Source of the DNA: Cryptomeria japonica
Taxonomy: Eukaryota; Streptophyta; Pinopsida; Cupressales; Cupressaceae
Reading direction: 5' to 3'
NCBI RefSeq assembly: GCF_030272615.1
Contig: NC_081406.1
Location: 145,178,091-145,242,090, forward strand
Length of the DNA stretch: 64,000 bases
Position numbers and translations under genes: made by a program. A model generated the notes under the pieces. The model made no database searches. It was not told where the DNA came from and saw only the letters and a list, made by a program, of their open reading frames with translations. Shown one piece after another: positions 37,641-48,959 of the stretch. How positions within the stretch are numbered: position 1 is the first letter of the stretch; the number at the start of each line of letters is the position of its first letter.

Positions 37641-38889
37641 TTATACAAATTCATTTATATAATCATTTTCCATTACTTTCTGAATAGCAACATTTATTAT
37701 TTCCTCATATTCCTTCCTCCATTCTAAAAAAACTTTTAACTTTGAATCCTGCTTGTGGAGGGAAGGAATAGTCCAATGCTTTAAGTCATTGAAGCTATAT
37801 ATTCTTTCCTTAATTGCATCATCTTTGTCTTCTAGAAAGTGGATTTCACTAACCAATATTCCATGTGCTCTGCAGAAATCTAACAGCGGCTATGGTGGCT
37901 TGGACATGTATGAAACTGCAACACTCAAATCCTTAATCTTTGGTCCTAAATCCTTCCACCATTCGAAAATCTCCTTTAGGTCAGCAAAGAACTTAGAACA
38001 TTGCACAACTCCTTCAAAAAGAATACAAAAAGACTTGTAAAAATCCTCAATTTTATTTAAAATTGCTCTCAACAAATGTGACAAGGTTCCCTTAATCATC
38101 ATTAGCACCTTATCTTTCACCATTAATTCCATTGCCACCATTTGGTGATCCCTGGTCTATATTTGTTGTTGAAGCTCAATTACCTTTTGTTCTAAATCTT
38201 GCATCTGTATGAAACTCTTTGCTAATTCTCCTTGTGTAAGCATAGGAGAAAATGCCACTATCTTCTCCTCTAACTTCTTCTTGAGTCAAACATTCTCATA
38301 CTAGTTTGGAATTTAGAAACCTAGATGTTTTCTCTCATCTTCATCTTCACACTCTTCAAGTGGAATGGGTTGGCCAAATGCACTCCTATTGTGGGGCTCC
38401 TCCACCATGGGTACATCCCTTGAAGGTGAAGTAAGGATTTGTTCAATTTCTTCATCATGTGATCCACCTTCAAACTGGCCCTCTGCAATTTCCTCTTGTT
38501 GTTGTATTGGTATCCTCTACTGCATTGAAACATATTGCAGAACATACTCTCCTATTTGCTCATGTGCCATATCATCCTCAAGGTTGTAAGTTCCAAAAAA
38601 AATAGATTCAAAATTATCAAACATCTTCTCAATCCTCGCCACTGGCTTAATCTCTTTAGAAAAGAATCCTTGGAAAGTAGGGAACTTAACCCTTGTCTCA
38701 TTTTTCAATTTTATAAGAATTGCCCACTTCTCTCTCCTTTGAATAACTTTTTCTGTGGTAAGGCAATTCCTTATTACATCTTCATTCAAATCCAACTCAT
38801 GAATGAATGATGTTCTCTTTATTTTAGCCTAAGCCATTCTATAAAACCTTCAGGGTCAAAGTTTCTTCTCTTACTATATCTTAATGCAT
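37641..38889 (-). pseudogene. Unknown repeat-borne ORF family, minus copy A, C-terminal half
   Basis: Broken frames carry VIRNCLTTEKVIQRREKW, FPTFQGFFSKEIKPV, a coiled-coil-like middle and a C-terminal FNDLKHWTIPSLHKQDSKL then VFLEWRKEY. The last motif matches FWSLTHWSIPNIHNHDGNL then DLVYWRNEF in copy B at 54283-54621, so the two are homologous. The right end is interrupted by the gypsy insertion at 38895. After removal of that element with one ATCTT copy, the frame runs straight on from 46661 (QKYLATR-YALRYSKRRNFDPE). A frameshift follows near 38830. Confidence 0.65.
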
Positions 38890-38894
38890 ATCTT

Positions 38895-40079
38895 TGTAAA
38901 GCGGAAAAATCGAACCCTTAGTCGTTCTCCCCTCTCCAACTCCGAGGAGAGAGAAGGGAGAGTCACTAGGGTTGATGGTTTTCACTTAGGAGGAACTTTA
39001 CATTCAAAAGAGGGGTTGAAATCCACAAGATCCAATCCCACGCAATGCAAGATTGGATTCTATATGAGTTTCAAGGGTTGTGATAGCAAGGATACCCTCT
39101 TTTGTAAAGAAATGTAGATAGAATGATTGAGCTAGGAATGCATAGAAAGTGAGAAAGATTCGCTTATAAGATGAGATAGGGATATGATATGAAGCTGCGG
39201 ACCTGGAATTAGCAGTAAAATGTCGAGACGGTGCTGTCTTGCAAATTTGAGCAAAAGTTGACGGGACGATGGCGCCCGGCGTGCACACGGTCCTCCGAAA
39301 AATCCGCGAAACGAAGGGGGATCTGTTCGTCTCTGCACAAGGATTCCAGATCTTCAATTTCAGCCGCGTACCTGCAACCTACACACATAAAAGCGAAGAC
39401 GATTGGGGGGTTAGGGATTAGGGGTTTGCCCTTAGGTCAAACCCCGGTTTTGGAATTAACCAAGAAATGAGAAATGTTGTAAATGTAATGTAAAACAAGT
39501 ACTAGTACCTTGTTGTAAGGATGTTTGTATCCTTATATGCGAAGGTATAGATGTTGTTGTTTGTTGTATGTTTGTATGCTGTAGTATGTGATCTCCTCTT
39601 CAATGGTTGAATCCTTGTCTTGAATTCAACACCTAGCCTTGAATGGAGACTTAGAATGATCAAGTGCTTGAATGCTTGAATGCTTGAATAGAGTTTCCAC
39701 GTCTTGTACACATATGTCCTTCCTTCCTCAAATGGGAGAGGAAATGTAGTTTATATACTTGCCAATTAGGGTTAAAAGACTGATTTTCTCGACCTTAGGC
39801 CGACCAGGAAATGTTATTTTCCAAATTGCAAACAAAAAGACCAGAAGTCCCATAGGAGACCGGGCCCAAAATAGGGCCAGGGACTAGGGCGCTAGGCGCT
39901 CTGGGCCCACCTCCCGGGACAACAAGGTGCAAGGAGGATCAGGCCAGGGTGCTGGAAAAATGCAGTTTTTGATGTCATGGGCAAGTTTCAGGGTCTCCAT
40001 TCAGGTTTAGTGTTGCGTCTCCATCGTGAAGACCCAAATGCGGTCGAAATTGCAAGTGTCGCAATTTTAGGACGCTACA
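38895..40079 (-). repeat. 3' LTR (left) of gypsy gag-protease element
   Basis: 1,185 bp. On plus it runs from TGTAAAGCGGAAAAATCG to TTTTAGGACGCTACA. It contains the GTGCACACGGTCCTC motif at about 39280-39295 and short GCTTGAAT tandem repeats near 39660-39685. Confidence 0.92.
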
Positions 40080-40823
40080 TTTAGCCCCCACTTTAGCGGG
40101 AGTATAAGCGTACGCTCATACTTCCGGTAAAGTACAAGGAAACAACATTGAAAAAATTTCACCACGTCAAGGAGGCAAGATACACCAAGCCCCCAGTGGA
40201 CTAAGGATCTTACGACTTCGATTGACAAAGTAAAAGGGAAGATCACGAGGGAGAACCATGACTGTCAGTAGTAAGGTTCCCTCACTATGAGTCATGCAAG
40301 AAAGATATCAAAAATTTTCAAGGCAAAGCTAAATTTGTCAAGAAATTTTCAAGTATCTTGAAAAGATATGAACGGGATGTATGCCCCCCTATGTTAAAGC
40401 GATCGCACACGCCTCACCGGGGGTGATTGCTTTAAGGTAGTGATACATATAAGAAATGAGAAAGGAAAGGAGCACGTTATCGCAAGGATTTAGCCCCCAA
40501 GTGTGAGATAAGCCCAAGGATAATAGACACAAAACACAAAGCACAAGGTGACTTCGCTTTCCTCGGGGTCAGTATGTTGTATGATAATTCATGTATATCA
40601 TATGTATGTATGCATAATTGTTCTTCATTCCCCAATCAAGGAAGGTCACCTAGAAGAAGGGAACACATGTGTCTTTTGAGTCAACATGAGAGAGATCGAG
40701 AGATCTCAATGTTTTGCATCATCCTCAAGTAGACAACACTAAGGACAACAAATAGAAGAATGAGAATAACATATAGAAGAAGTAACAAAAGAGAGGGGGA
40801 GAGAATCTGCTATGCTAATGAAA
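40080..40823 (-). other. 3' untranslated part of the gypsy element with polypurine tract
   Basis: This is non-coding sequence between the last ORF and the 3' LTR. The polypurine tract lies at about 40081-40093 (minus AGTGGGGGCTAAA). Confidence 0.7.
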
Positions 40824-41288
40824 CTAGTCTAGCACGTCATCTACCCCCCGATCTTGCTGATCAATGTTTCGGGAAGGTAGGGAACACGCTAGAGGAGGAA
40901 CATCCAACACAGCAGATGGAGCTATCACAAGATCCAAACAAGGGCTATGTTCATGTTCCGAGCCACATTGTTCTTGTCTAGGAGCTAGGATAAGTGCTTT
41001 AGAAAATTCGTTAGATAGATGGTTATCAATATCCACAAGTTCATATTCACTATCAGAATGAACAGGAGTAACATTTGCATCATGAATAACATTTTCATCT
41101 ATATCATCATCAAGATTTATAAAAATAGGATCTTTAACTCGCACAGGATCAAGACCATCATGCATCTTATGTTTAGGAGATTTTGGCTTAATCGTCGGTT
41201 GAGGAGAGAATGGAATAATGCTTGTTGAAGGTGTTTTTGGGGATTGCAAAGTTTGAGAAGCAGCTGCCTGAGCTCTAAGACAACGCTT
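40824..41288 (-). CDS. C-terminal extension of the gag-protease frame, after a TGA
   Basis: This region is in the same reading frame as the protease-like ORF, separated only by the TGA at 41291-41289. It encodes about 154 residues rich in Pro, Ser and acidic residues (FINLDDDIDEN, SEYELVDIDNHLSNE) and has no recognisable fold. The TGA falls where a CGA codon would fit (CGG CGA TGA AAG), so a C-to-T change at a CpG is the simplest explanation for the break. Readthrough is the alternative. Confidence 0.55.
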   Translation of the reverse strand, partial: KRCLRAQAAASQTLQSPKTPSTSIIPFSPQPTIKPKSPKHKMHDGLDPVRVKDPIFINLDDDIDENVIHDANVTPVHSDSEYELVDIDNHLSNEFSKALILAPRQEQCGSEHEHSPCLDLVIAPSAVLDVPPLACSLPSRNIDQQDRGVDDVLD

Positions 41289-42887
41289 TCATCGGCGTTC
41301 ACGTGCAGAACGATTTCGTCTAGTCTTAGTAGGAAGTTGCGAAGATTGAGGAGGAGGAATGTTCTCATCCTTATCACTTGGGTGTTTAGGTTGTGGTCTC
41401 TTAGGTTGAATAATAGGAGAAGAGGAAGGTCTCTTCTCTCCATAAGAGGAAGGAGGAGGAACTGCTCCATATAAGGGAGGAATATTTGGTTTAGGAAGGA
41501 GACCAAGTCCATCATGACGAGGAGGTATAGGTCTACTTTTAGGAAGTTTATCAGACATAGACATAGTCACATCCATAGGGATGGGTTGGGAATCTTCTTG
41601 AGGAAAGACATTAGTTTTATCTTTCAAAGGAAGAACTTCCTTCTCAAGAATGATAGGAATGTCAAGTTTGGGTGTTCTAGGTTCACTTAGAGATAGGATC
41701 ATATCTTTTTTCCACTTTTGATAAGATTTGAAAAGATGATCCCTTCGCGGAGGAAGAGATTGGAATTGTTTAGGCCAAAAGTAATCTATAGGAACACTAG
41801 AAGTTCTTTCAGCTGGTTTAAAGAGACTATGATTGACAGTAACAACTTCACCATTATGGGGAAATTTCAAACACTTGTGAATAGGAGAAGTAATAGCTTT
41901 CATGGAAGATAGCCAAGGATAGCCTAGCTTCACACGAAATTGTTCGGACGATGGAATAATAGCAAAGCTTACATCAAGGGATTTATTATGGACTTCAATA
42001 GGTAATGTAATAGAACCAATTGCAGGAGAAGAAAATGCATCAAATAGTTTCACAACCACATCTATTTTGTCATAGATCACTTGATTCAATTGCAAAGTAA
42101 AAAGAAATTCTTCAGTAATGATATTAATCATACAAGAAGGATCAATAAGCACTCCACGACAAGGTGTATTCTTGATTTTTGCAACTATATATAAAGGACC
42201 ATCAGGTGCCCTGATAGTTTCACTGGAATCAAATGTGATGGAAGGTTCTTTGGGGATTTTCTGTTGCTCCACAAAGTTAATCACATTCGGAGTCATAGAC
42301 ACGAGATCATCAGGTGAGATAGAGGAATCGGTAGTATCAATCGTATTAGAGGTATGAGAAGGCAATGGATCAGTAAAAATCTGAAGATTTTGGTTAGGAG
42401 GAGCTATAGATGTGTTGCCTTTATCATTCACACCAGAAATAGAGATAGTATTATTATCAATCAAATCTTGAATTTTCCCCTTTAAAGCAAAACATTTTTC
42501 AATATCATGCCCAAGTTGACGATGAAATTGACAAAAAGATTTGTTATCAAAATAGGGTGAATTAATCTTTGCAGGATCAATTTGCCTTATAGGAGGAAGA
42601 GTAAGCACATTTTGTTCCAATAACTTATTCATAATACTATGCAATGATTCATTCAAAGGAGTGAACTTTCTTTCTTTCCTGAAAAACTTAGAAATAGGAG
42701 ACACACCTGATGCTGCATTCACATTGTTGTTGATGATGTTTTCATTGAATTTAATGGACTCTCTGTTCGGTTTAAACTTCCCAAAGGGTTGTTGACTACT
42801 ATCACCCTTATCACTCGAAGCCATAGGATGTGATTGTTCCATTTGACTCACAGTCAGTTGATAATTGTGAAGAGTTGCACACAACTA
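41289..42887 (-). CDS. Gypsy zinc-motif and retropepsin-like ORF
   Basis: About 531 codons lie in frame with gag but after an amber codon (TAG at 42887-42885). A plant-gypsy type C-x2-H-x4-H-x4-C motif (CQFHRQLGHDIEKC) is near residue 120. A retropepsin-like domain follows (VAKIKNTPCRGVLIDPSC then INIITEEFLF), where the usual D-S/T-G active site reads D-P-S. A proline-rich tail follows (PIPPRHDGLGLLPKPNIPPL). No RT follows. The product would be made only by readthrough or after loss of the stop, and loss of the active-site Gly casts doubt on protease function. Confidence 0.75.
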
Positions 42888-44267
42888 TTGGAAAGAAGTA
42901 AACTCAGAAAACAAAAGTTTTTCTCTAATGTCTTTTTGTAAATTAGAAATAAAGATTCTTTGAATATCATTGTCAGGCACTCGAAAAGAAATTTGAGCAT
43001 ACAAATGCTTATATCTACCAATGAAATCAGTCACTTTTTCTTTAACACCTTGTTTACAATGCATTAAATCAATCAAAGTAACTTTAGGACTTATATTGTT
43101 TTGAAATTGTTGAATGAAAGCATTTGCAAGTTGTTCGAAAGAAGTAATAGAATAGGAAGGCAACGAGCAATACCATTGTAGGGCTTTGTCTCTTAATGTT
43201 CTAGTAAATAGTTTTGCAAGCAACCTTTGGTCATAAGCAAAATCAGTACATATTGTTTGAAAGGTCTTAACATGTGTTAGAGGATCACCCTTACCATTAT
43301 AAAGCTCCAAATGCGGAATTTCAACATGTTTAGGGGGAATAGCTCGGACAATGTCAAGAGAAAGTGGGCTCGCAACATCAAATGTGGGCACACTAAACTT
43401 AGATTGATTCATAGAGGCAATTTGTTGCTGTAAAGATGAGACAGTTTGTGCAAGATTATTAATGGTCGCTTCAGTCGATGAGTTCATATTAGACGTGTTA
43501 AATTGTGATGGAGGTGTTATGTTATTGAAAGAAGGTAGAGAATAAGGTGGTGGGACACTATGATAGTTAGTCATAGGAGATGATTGGAAAGGAGGAACAC
43601 TACAAGGAGGAATGGAATGGTTAAATGAATTTCCCCCTTGTGTCATGTTCATTTGTGGAGATATAATAGGAACACTCATTGAAGGAATGAATGAAGAAGT
43701 TGGATTGAATGAAGGAAGAAGGTTGATTGAAGAAGAGGGATTGCCCCCATGACTGGTGATCATAGGAGGAATGTCTTGTGTTGAAGTAGTCATTATGTTT
43801 GATGTAAAAGTAGGTATATTAGCAATAGGAGTCGTCAAAGGAATAGAATGATTGTCTTGAGTAGGAGGTTGTGTATAACCTAAGGTTTCGGCACAACTTT
43901 TCATAGGCATCACATTTGAATCCACAATGTGTGAAATACCACGCAAAATATCAATTCCATTCTTATCACTTTGAAGCATATGTTTTAGACCCTCAATTAA
44001 AGGAAGAGCTTGACTATCAGGGTATTCTTGAGACATCCACTGTCGAAAATCGTCAAATTGGTTATCCAATTTTGAAAGTTGTTCTACAGAAACCTCATGG
44101 AGAGCTTCTTCATCATTAAGAGGATTAGAGGAATTACCCATGTCCTCGTTAAAAAGACCATTCAAATTAGGTTCCATCTCCTCAGTAATTAAACCTTGGA
44201 AGGACTTAATTCTAAGGCTTCGTCTAACGGGAATAGTGTAAGTAGGACTTATTGTTGTAAAACTCAT
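42885..44267 (-). CDS. Gypsy gag protein
   Basis: The ORF is 460 codons, from MSFTTISPTYTIPVRRSLRI to SEFTSFQ and an amber stop. A Pro/Ser/Asn-rich N-terminal half precedes a retrotransposon gag domain (HVEIPHLELYNGKGDPLTHV, LRDKALQWYCSLP, FEQLANAFIQQF, VTDFIGRYKHLY), with the standard order of plant gypsy gag. It would form the capsid of virus-like particles in the cytoplasm. The stop context is CAA TAG TTG, and the next frame continues without a shift. Confidence 0.85.
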   Translation of the reverse strand: MSFTTISPTYTIPVRRSLRIKSFQGLITEEMEPNLNGLFNEDMGNSSNPLNDEEALHEVSVEQLSKLDNQFDDFRQWMSQEYPDSQALPLIEGLKHMLQSDKNGIDILRGISHIVDSNVMPMKSCAETLGYTQPPTQDNHSIPLTTPIANIPTFTSNIMTTSTQDIPPMITSHGGNPSSSINLLPSFNPTSSFIPSMSVPIISPQMNMTQGGNSFNHSIPPCSVPPFQSSPMTNYHSVPPPYSLPSFNNITPPSQFNTSNMNSSTEATINNLAQTVSSLQQQIASMNQSKFSVPTFDVASPLSLDIVRAIPPKHVEIPHLELYNGKGDPLTHVKTFQTICTDFAYDQRLLAKLFTRTLRDKALQWYCSLPSYSITSFEQLANAFIQQFQNNISPKVTLIDLMHCKQGVKEKVTDFIGRYKHLYAQISFRVPDNDIQRIFISNLQKDIREKLLFSEFTSFQ

Positions 44268-45450
44268 GCACTAAAGAGAGAGAGAAGATTTTGAATTTTA
44301 GAGGTAGCAAATTTTAGTAAAACCAGCCAATCTTCTAGATTTAAGCTGTTAAATACAATCAGGACAATCTCCTGAAATTTTGGAAAAAATGTCCGGGATC
44401 GTGGCGCTCGGAGTGCACACGGTCCTCGCAACTTTTTTCGAAATTTGCAGGGATGAAAGTTATGATGATTTTACAGCTAACCTGAAAAAATTGAGTGATT
44501 TTACGATCTGTAGATAGGCCAAATTAAAGTTGCAATCTCAAAATTAAACCCTACCAAGATTGTCGAAAAATGCAAAATTTGAATTTTGAAAAAGAGAGGG
44601 AAACTGAAATTTTGAATTTTATGATTTTAGAGGGAATACCAAAAGCAATGCAAGTTTTGAAATTTGAAAGTTGACTCAATTTCACGCAAAATTCAATTTT
44701 GAAAGCGGAAACCAAAGTTGTTGTAATTAAGCACTTAATTTCAAAAGTCACAAATTGCAAGAATTTGAATAAATCACTGAAATTTCGAATGAATGATAAC
44801 ACACTTTTCAGATTTAGGACTGTAAGAAACACAATTTTGACACAAATTTCAATTTCAACAATTTTTGAATGATTAGAAGCCTCAATCCAAGTAATCGCTA
44901 GACCAACTTTGACTGTAATTTTGAAGGTGTTAAAATTGATAAAATCAGCCAAAATTCTGGATTTTAGCAGAAAAATACAGTAAGATCTAGCTCCCAAAAT
45001 TTCGGAAAAAATGTCAGGGACGATGGCGCTCGGAGTGCACACGGTCCTCGCAACTTTTTTCCAAATTTTTAGGGATGAAAGATATTGTGATTTTATTGCG
45101 GAATCCAAAGTTACAGCCGATTTGGAGATATTTTGATCAGTGAAATTGTCGGACAAAGGTTGAATCAAGAGGGTTTCAAAAATTAGGGTTTTGACACTTA
45201 ACCACTTAATTTTCAAAATTAAAGCACAAATATGAATTGATAATTTGTAATAGAAGGGCAGATCTGAAACAAGCATTAACAATTAAACATTCCACAAGTT
45301 TAATTACTAAAAAGAAAATTTTAGGGTTTTTATGCAATTAACCTCTAAAATTTGCAAAAGATCAAACATGGAAATGTAATTAAGGAAGCAAACTTTCAGA
45401 TCTAACCATGAATAATCAGAATGAGGATGTTCACATCGGGTTCACCAAAA
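44268..45450 (-). other. Leader of gypsy element with a duplicated ~165-bp segment
   Basis: The leader lies between the primer-binding site (about 45430-45448) and the gag start. Segments 44318-44480 and 44943-45110 are diverged copies, each holding GCTCGGAGTGCACACGGTCC and CGCAACTTTTTT. A 243-codon open frame (minus 45282-44551) crosses the region but lacks protein-like motifs and is probably incidental. Confidence 0.7.
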
Positions 45451-46655
45451 TGTAAAGCAGAAAAATCGAACCCTTAGTCGTTCTCCCCTCTCCAACTCCG
45501 AGGAGAGAGAAGGGAGAGTCACTAGGGTTGATGGTTTTCACTTAGGAGGGACTTTACTTTCAAAAGAGGGGTTGAAATCCACAAGATCCAATCCCACGCA
45601 ATGCAAGATTGGATTCTATATGAGTTTCAAGGGTTGTGATAGCAAGGATACCCTCTTTTGTAAAGAAATGTAGATAGAATGATTGAGCTAGGAATGCATA
45701 GAAAGTGAGAAAGATTCGCTTATAAGATGAGATAGGGATATGATATGAAGCTGCGGACCTGGAATTAGCAGTAAAATGTCGAGACGGTGCTGTCCTGCAA
45801 ATTTGAGCAAAAGTTGACGGGACGATGGCGCCCGACGTGCACACGGTCCTCCGAAAAATCCGCGAAACGAAGGGGGATCTGTTCGTCTCTGCACAAGGAT
45901 TCCAGATCTTCAATTTCAGCCGCGTACCTGCAACCTACACACAGAAAAGCGAAGACGATTGGGGGGTTAGGGATTAGGGGTTTGCCCTTAGGTCAAACCC
46001 CGGTTTTGGAATTAACCAAGAAATGAGAAATGTTGTAAATGTAATGTAAAACAAGTACTAGTACCTTGTTGTAAGGATGTTTGTATCCTTATATGCGAAG
46101 GTATAGATGTTGTTGTTTGTTGTATGTTTGTATGCTTTAGTATGTGATCTCCTCTTCAATGGTTGAATCCTTGTCTTGAATGCAACACCTAGCCTTGAAT
46201 GGAGACTTAGAATGATCAAGTGCTTGAAGGAATGCTTGAATGCTTGAATGCTTGAATGCTTGAATAGAGTTTCCACGTCTTGTACACATATGTCCTTCCT
46301 TCCTCAAATGGGAGAGGAAATGTAGTTTATATACTTGCCAATTAGGGTTAAAAGACTGATTTTCCCGACCTTAGGCCGACCAGGAAATGTTATTTTCCAA
46401 ATTGCAAACAAAAAGACCCGAAGTCCCATAGGAGACCGGGCCCAAAATAGGGCCAGGGACCAGGGCGCTGGGCGCTCTGGTCCCACCTCCCGGGACAGCA
46501 AGGTGCAAGGAGGATCAGGCCAGGGTGCTGGAAAAATGCAGTTTTTGATGTTGTGAGCAAGTTTTGGGGTCTCCATTCAGGTTTAGTGTTGTGTCGCCAT
46601 CGTGAAGACCCAAATGCGGTCGAAATTGCAAGTGTCGCAATTTTAGGACGCTACA
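45451..46655 (-). repeat. 5' LTR (right) of gypsy gag-protease element
   Basis: 1,205 bp, from TGTAAAGCAGAAAAATCG to GGACGCTACA on plus. It is longer than the left copy because of extra GCTTGAAT units near 46225-46265. Confidence 0.92.
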
Positions 46656-46660
46656 ATCTT

Positions 46661-47960
46661 GTTGCCAGATACTTCTGCAACCTATCAACAACCTTGCTAC
46701 CTACAACAAGTTCAACAAACCTTGTAGACTGGGGAATTAATGAGCCCTTCCTTTGTTCTTCTAAATGTAACTTATGAGTCCATAACATTTGCCACGTAAA
46801 TTTAAAGAAGGCTAATTTGTAGGAGACATAAATGGGCAATTGATGAGGAGGCTGAGGGCACCCATAAACCCTTATTATTGTATGATCTAAAAAGAGAAAA
46901 ACATCTGCAAAGTTAAACCTTCCCTGCTCATCCATACGATTATGCTTTGATCACAAAAAAATCATCACCTTGGCTGGAATTCTATCCATTATCACCCCTA
47001 GCCATGACATAATCTTCACGATGAAATGTTCATGGTATGTCACATAATCAACACTTTCACACGTCTTATCCCAAATGTGACACTATCTATGTAAAGGGAA
47101 AGAAACAACATTCTTATCAAAGAATTTGAGTTCAAGACTTGGGCTCCACTCACACTTATGCTAAAAAAAGAATCAGATGAGATAACAAGGAAGAATACTT
47201 CATCTCTATCTTCATGGGCATATTCACTGCTGCAATCAACCCCTCATGGATCTTCCTAGAAATGTATGCAGCATAATTGAATTTCACATTCACATATTTG
47301 TGTTAAAAATTTCATTCCCATTAGTATCATTCCTACTGGCATCCTTTTCTCTGCATCTACCCCCAAAATCTGACACAAAGCAAAATATGTTTTGACAAAA
47401 TATTTTTCAAAGGAATCAACAACAAAAGGCTCTTTATCAATTGGGATAATTGGGGCTATATGTCCATGCCAATCTCTCTTCCTAAACAACTGAACCTCCT
47501 TTTCCCTATAATGTTGCTTTCTCTTCTGGTAGTCATTTTCAAACCTTTCCATGTCATTGTCCAGAACTGCACATCCAATTACACCAAAGCATTTAACAAT
47601 CTCCATGGGGCTTATATCAACCAAAACTGACCCTTCATTCATCCTCATTGTTGTAGAAGTCGGGTTATACATTTCTGCCAAAGCCCTAATTAAGTCCACT
47701 TCCATAAAAACATATGGTACTATCATCTTAGCCATATCCAATCTCCAAGGATTAGACCTAGGGATTGGTTCATCTTTGTTATTATAGAAATATTAGAATA
47801 AATTCCAACCTCTTTCTGGAGTATAAGCATTACCACATTGCAAACAACCATCCATTAAGTCATCACCATCCTTTATCCTTGTGGTAGACATGGGGAGCAC
47901 ATCCAACAAGTCTTGATACAATGGAGGTTCTTCTTTATCATACTATGGTCCTTAATAGCA
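46661..47960 (-). pseudogene. Unknown repeat-borne ORF family, minus copy A, N-terminal half
   Basis: Reading downward from about 47960, motifs are DGCLQCGNAYTPERGWNLF, MAKMIVPYVFMEVDLIRALA, MYNPTSTTMRMNEG, SPMEIVKCFGVIGC, FVKTYFALCQILGVDAEKR, YISRKIHEGLIAAV, DEQGRFNFADVFLFLDHTI and RFVELVVGSKVVDRLQKYL. Order and pattern follow the plus copy at 19343-27060 (YN-x2-T...G, M-x4-FG, KIH/NIH). Several stops and a frameshift are present. It continues in frame at 38889 once the gypsy element is removed. The function is unknown. Confidence 0.65.
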
Positions 47961-48049
47961 GCCTCGAGCACTTGAGCATGTTCCTCAAGTCACTATTGTA
48001 TTTGGCACCAATTTTCGACGCATGTTTGTTGAAATTTCAACAAACTATC

Positions 48050-48600
48050 ATTGGATTACTGACAAAATAACTACCAAAATTTCATCGCTAAAATTTTTGT
48101 CGATTTTCTAACATTCCTATTTTCGTCAAACTCTCGACCAAGTGTTGTTAGACGATGTCGCGAAAAAATGCGAGTGATTTTCGTCTGAATATCGATGAAA
48201 ATCTCATTAGTCTTGTGACGAACAATCAACACAAAATATTGATAATTACAACAAAAAAAATCATCGCACATACAACAACTTCGTTGGATATTTAAGTGGT
48301 TTGTCACAATTGCGACGATGTGGAGAATGCCAATTCGACGAAAAATATCGTCGCACATACAACAACATCGTCTAATGTCAATTTCGCAAAAGTCAAAAAA
48401 CAAAGGATGTGAAATGGTGAATCTTTAGATGTTTCACGTAGTCTAAATATGAAGGATGCGAAATAGGGAACCCGTCGCTGTTTCATGAAGCTAAAATAAT
48501 GATTTGTGCCTCGTCATTTCCTGAAAGACAAAAGTGAGGATTGCAAAATAGCGAACTCAACACTATTTCAAAAGGAGGAATAAAGTGGGTTTGTGAAATG
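48050..48600. repeat. Region of repeated CGTCGCACATACAACAAC-type motifs
   Basis: CATCGCACATACAACAACTT (about 48263-48282) and CGTCGCACATACAACAACAT (about 48350-48369) repeat, and TTAGACGATGT near 48147 recurs inverted near 48370. Such subterminal-style motifs could mark a small DNA transposon or a solo LTR, but no ends were fixed. Confidence 0.35.
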
Positions 48601-48959
48601 GCGTTAGAACCTTTAAAGGGATAGTGCACACAAGTGGATCGACCTGAAAAGAATTAAATGTTGTGAACTATCTTGAATACTTTTGAATGAACTGTCTTAC
48701 GTTATTGCCTTGTGGTGATCAAGAATGTTGATAAGCAGAGATATTGTCTTGTCATATGCACTGAATGGTTAATATTTAGATGGATTTAATGCCATCTTGT
48801 GTGGACGAATTGTGAGAATGAACGAGAACATTCAAAGGAATGATGGCAGAGATTGTGATAAATGTCGATGATGGATGGTTGTTATAATTGAGTGTGAGGT
48901 GTTTAAATCTTAAGTGGATTGGGCAAAGTGTTGTTGGAGTGCCATTTTCTTGGTATCAT

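Larger units (their letters stand above)
38895..46655 (-). mobile_element. Young gypsy-type element with gag-protease only, TSD ATCTT
   Basis: The 7.76-kb unit is bounded by LTRs at 38895-40079 and 45451-46655 and flanked by ATCTT at 38890-38894 and 46656-46660. Sense is minus: a primer-binding-like site TGGTGAACCCGATGTGAAC follows the right LTR and a polypurine tract AGTGGGGGCTAAA precedes the left LTR. By eye the LTRs differ by some twenty substitutions and one 20-bp indel of a GCTTGAAT repeat, so the insertion is recent compared with its neighbours. Only gag and a protease-like ORF are present, and the ~740 bp between that ORF and the 3' LTR leaves no room for RT, RNase H or integrase. It must move with help from a full-length relative. 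Confidence 0.92.

Noticed and set aside
44551-45282. 243-codon ORF in the gypsy leader
   Set aside because: It spans duplicated non-coding leader sequence with the GTGCACACGGTCCTC motif and lacks protein-like conservation.
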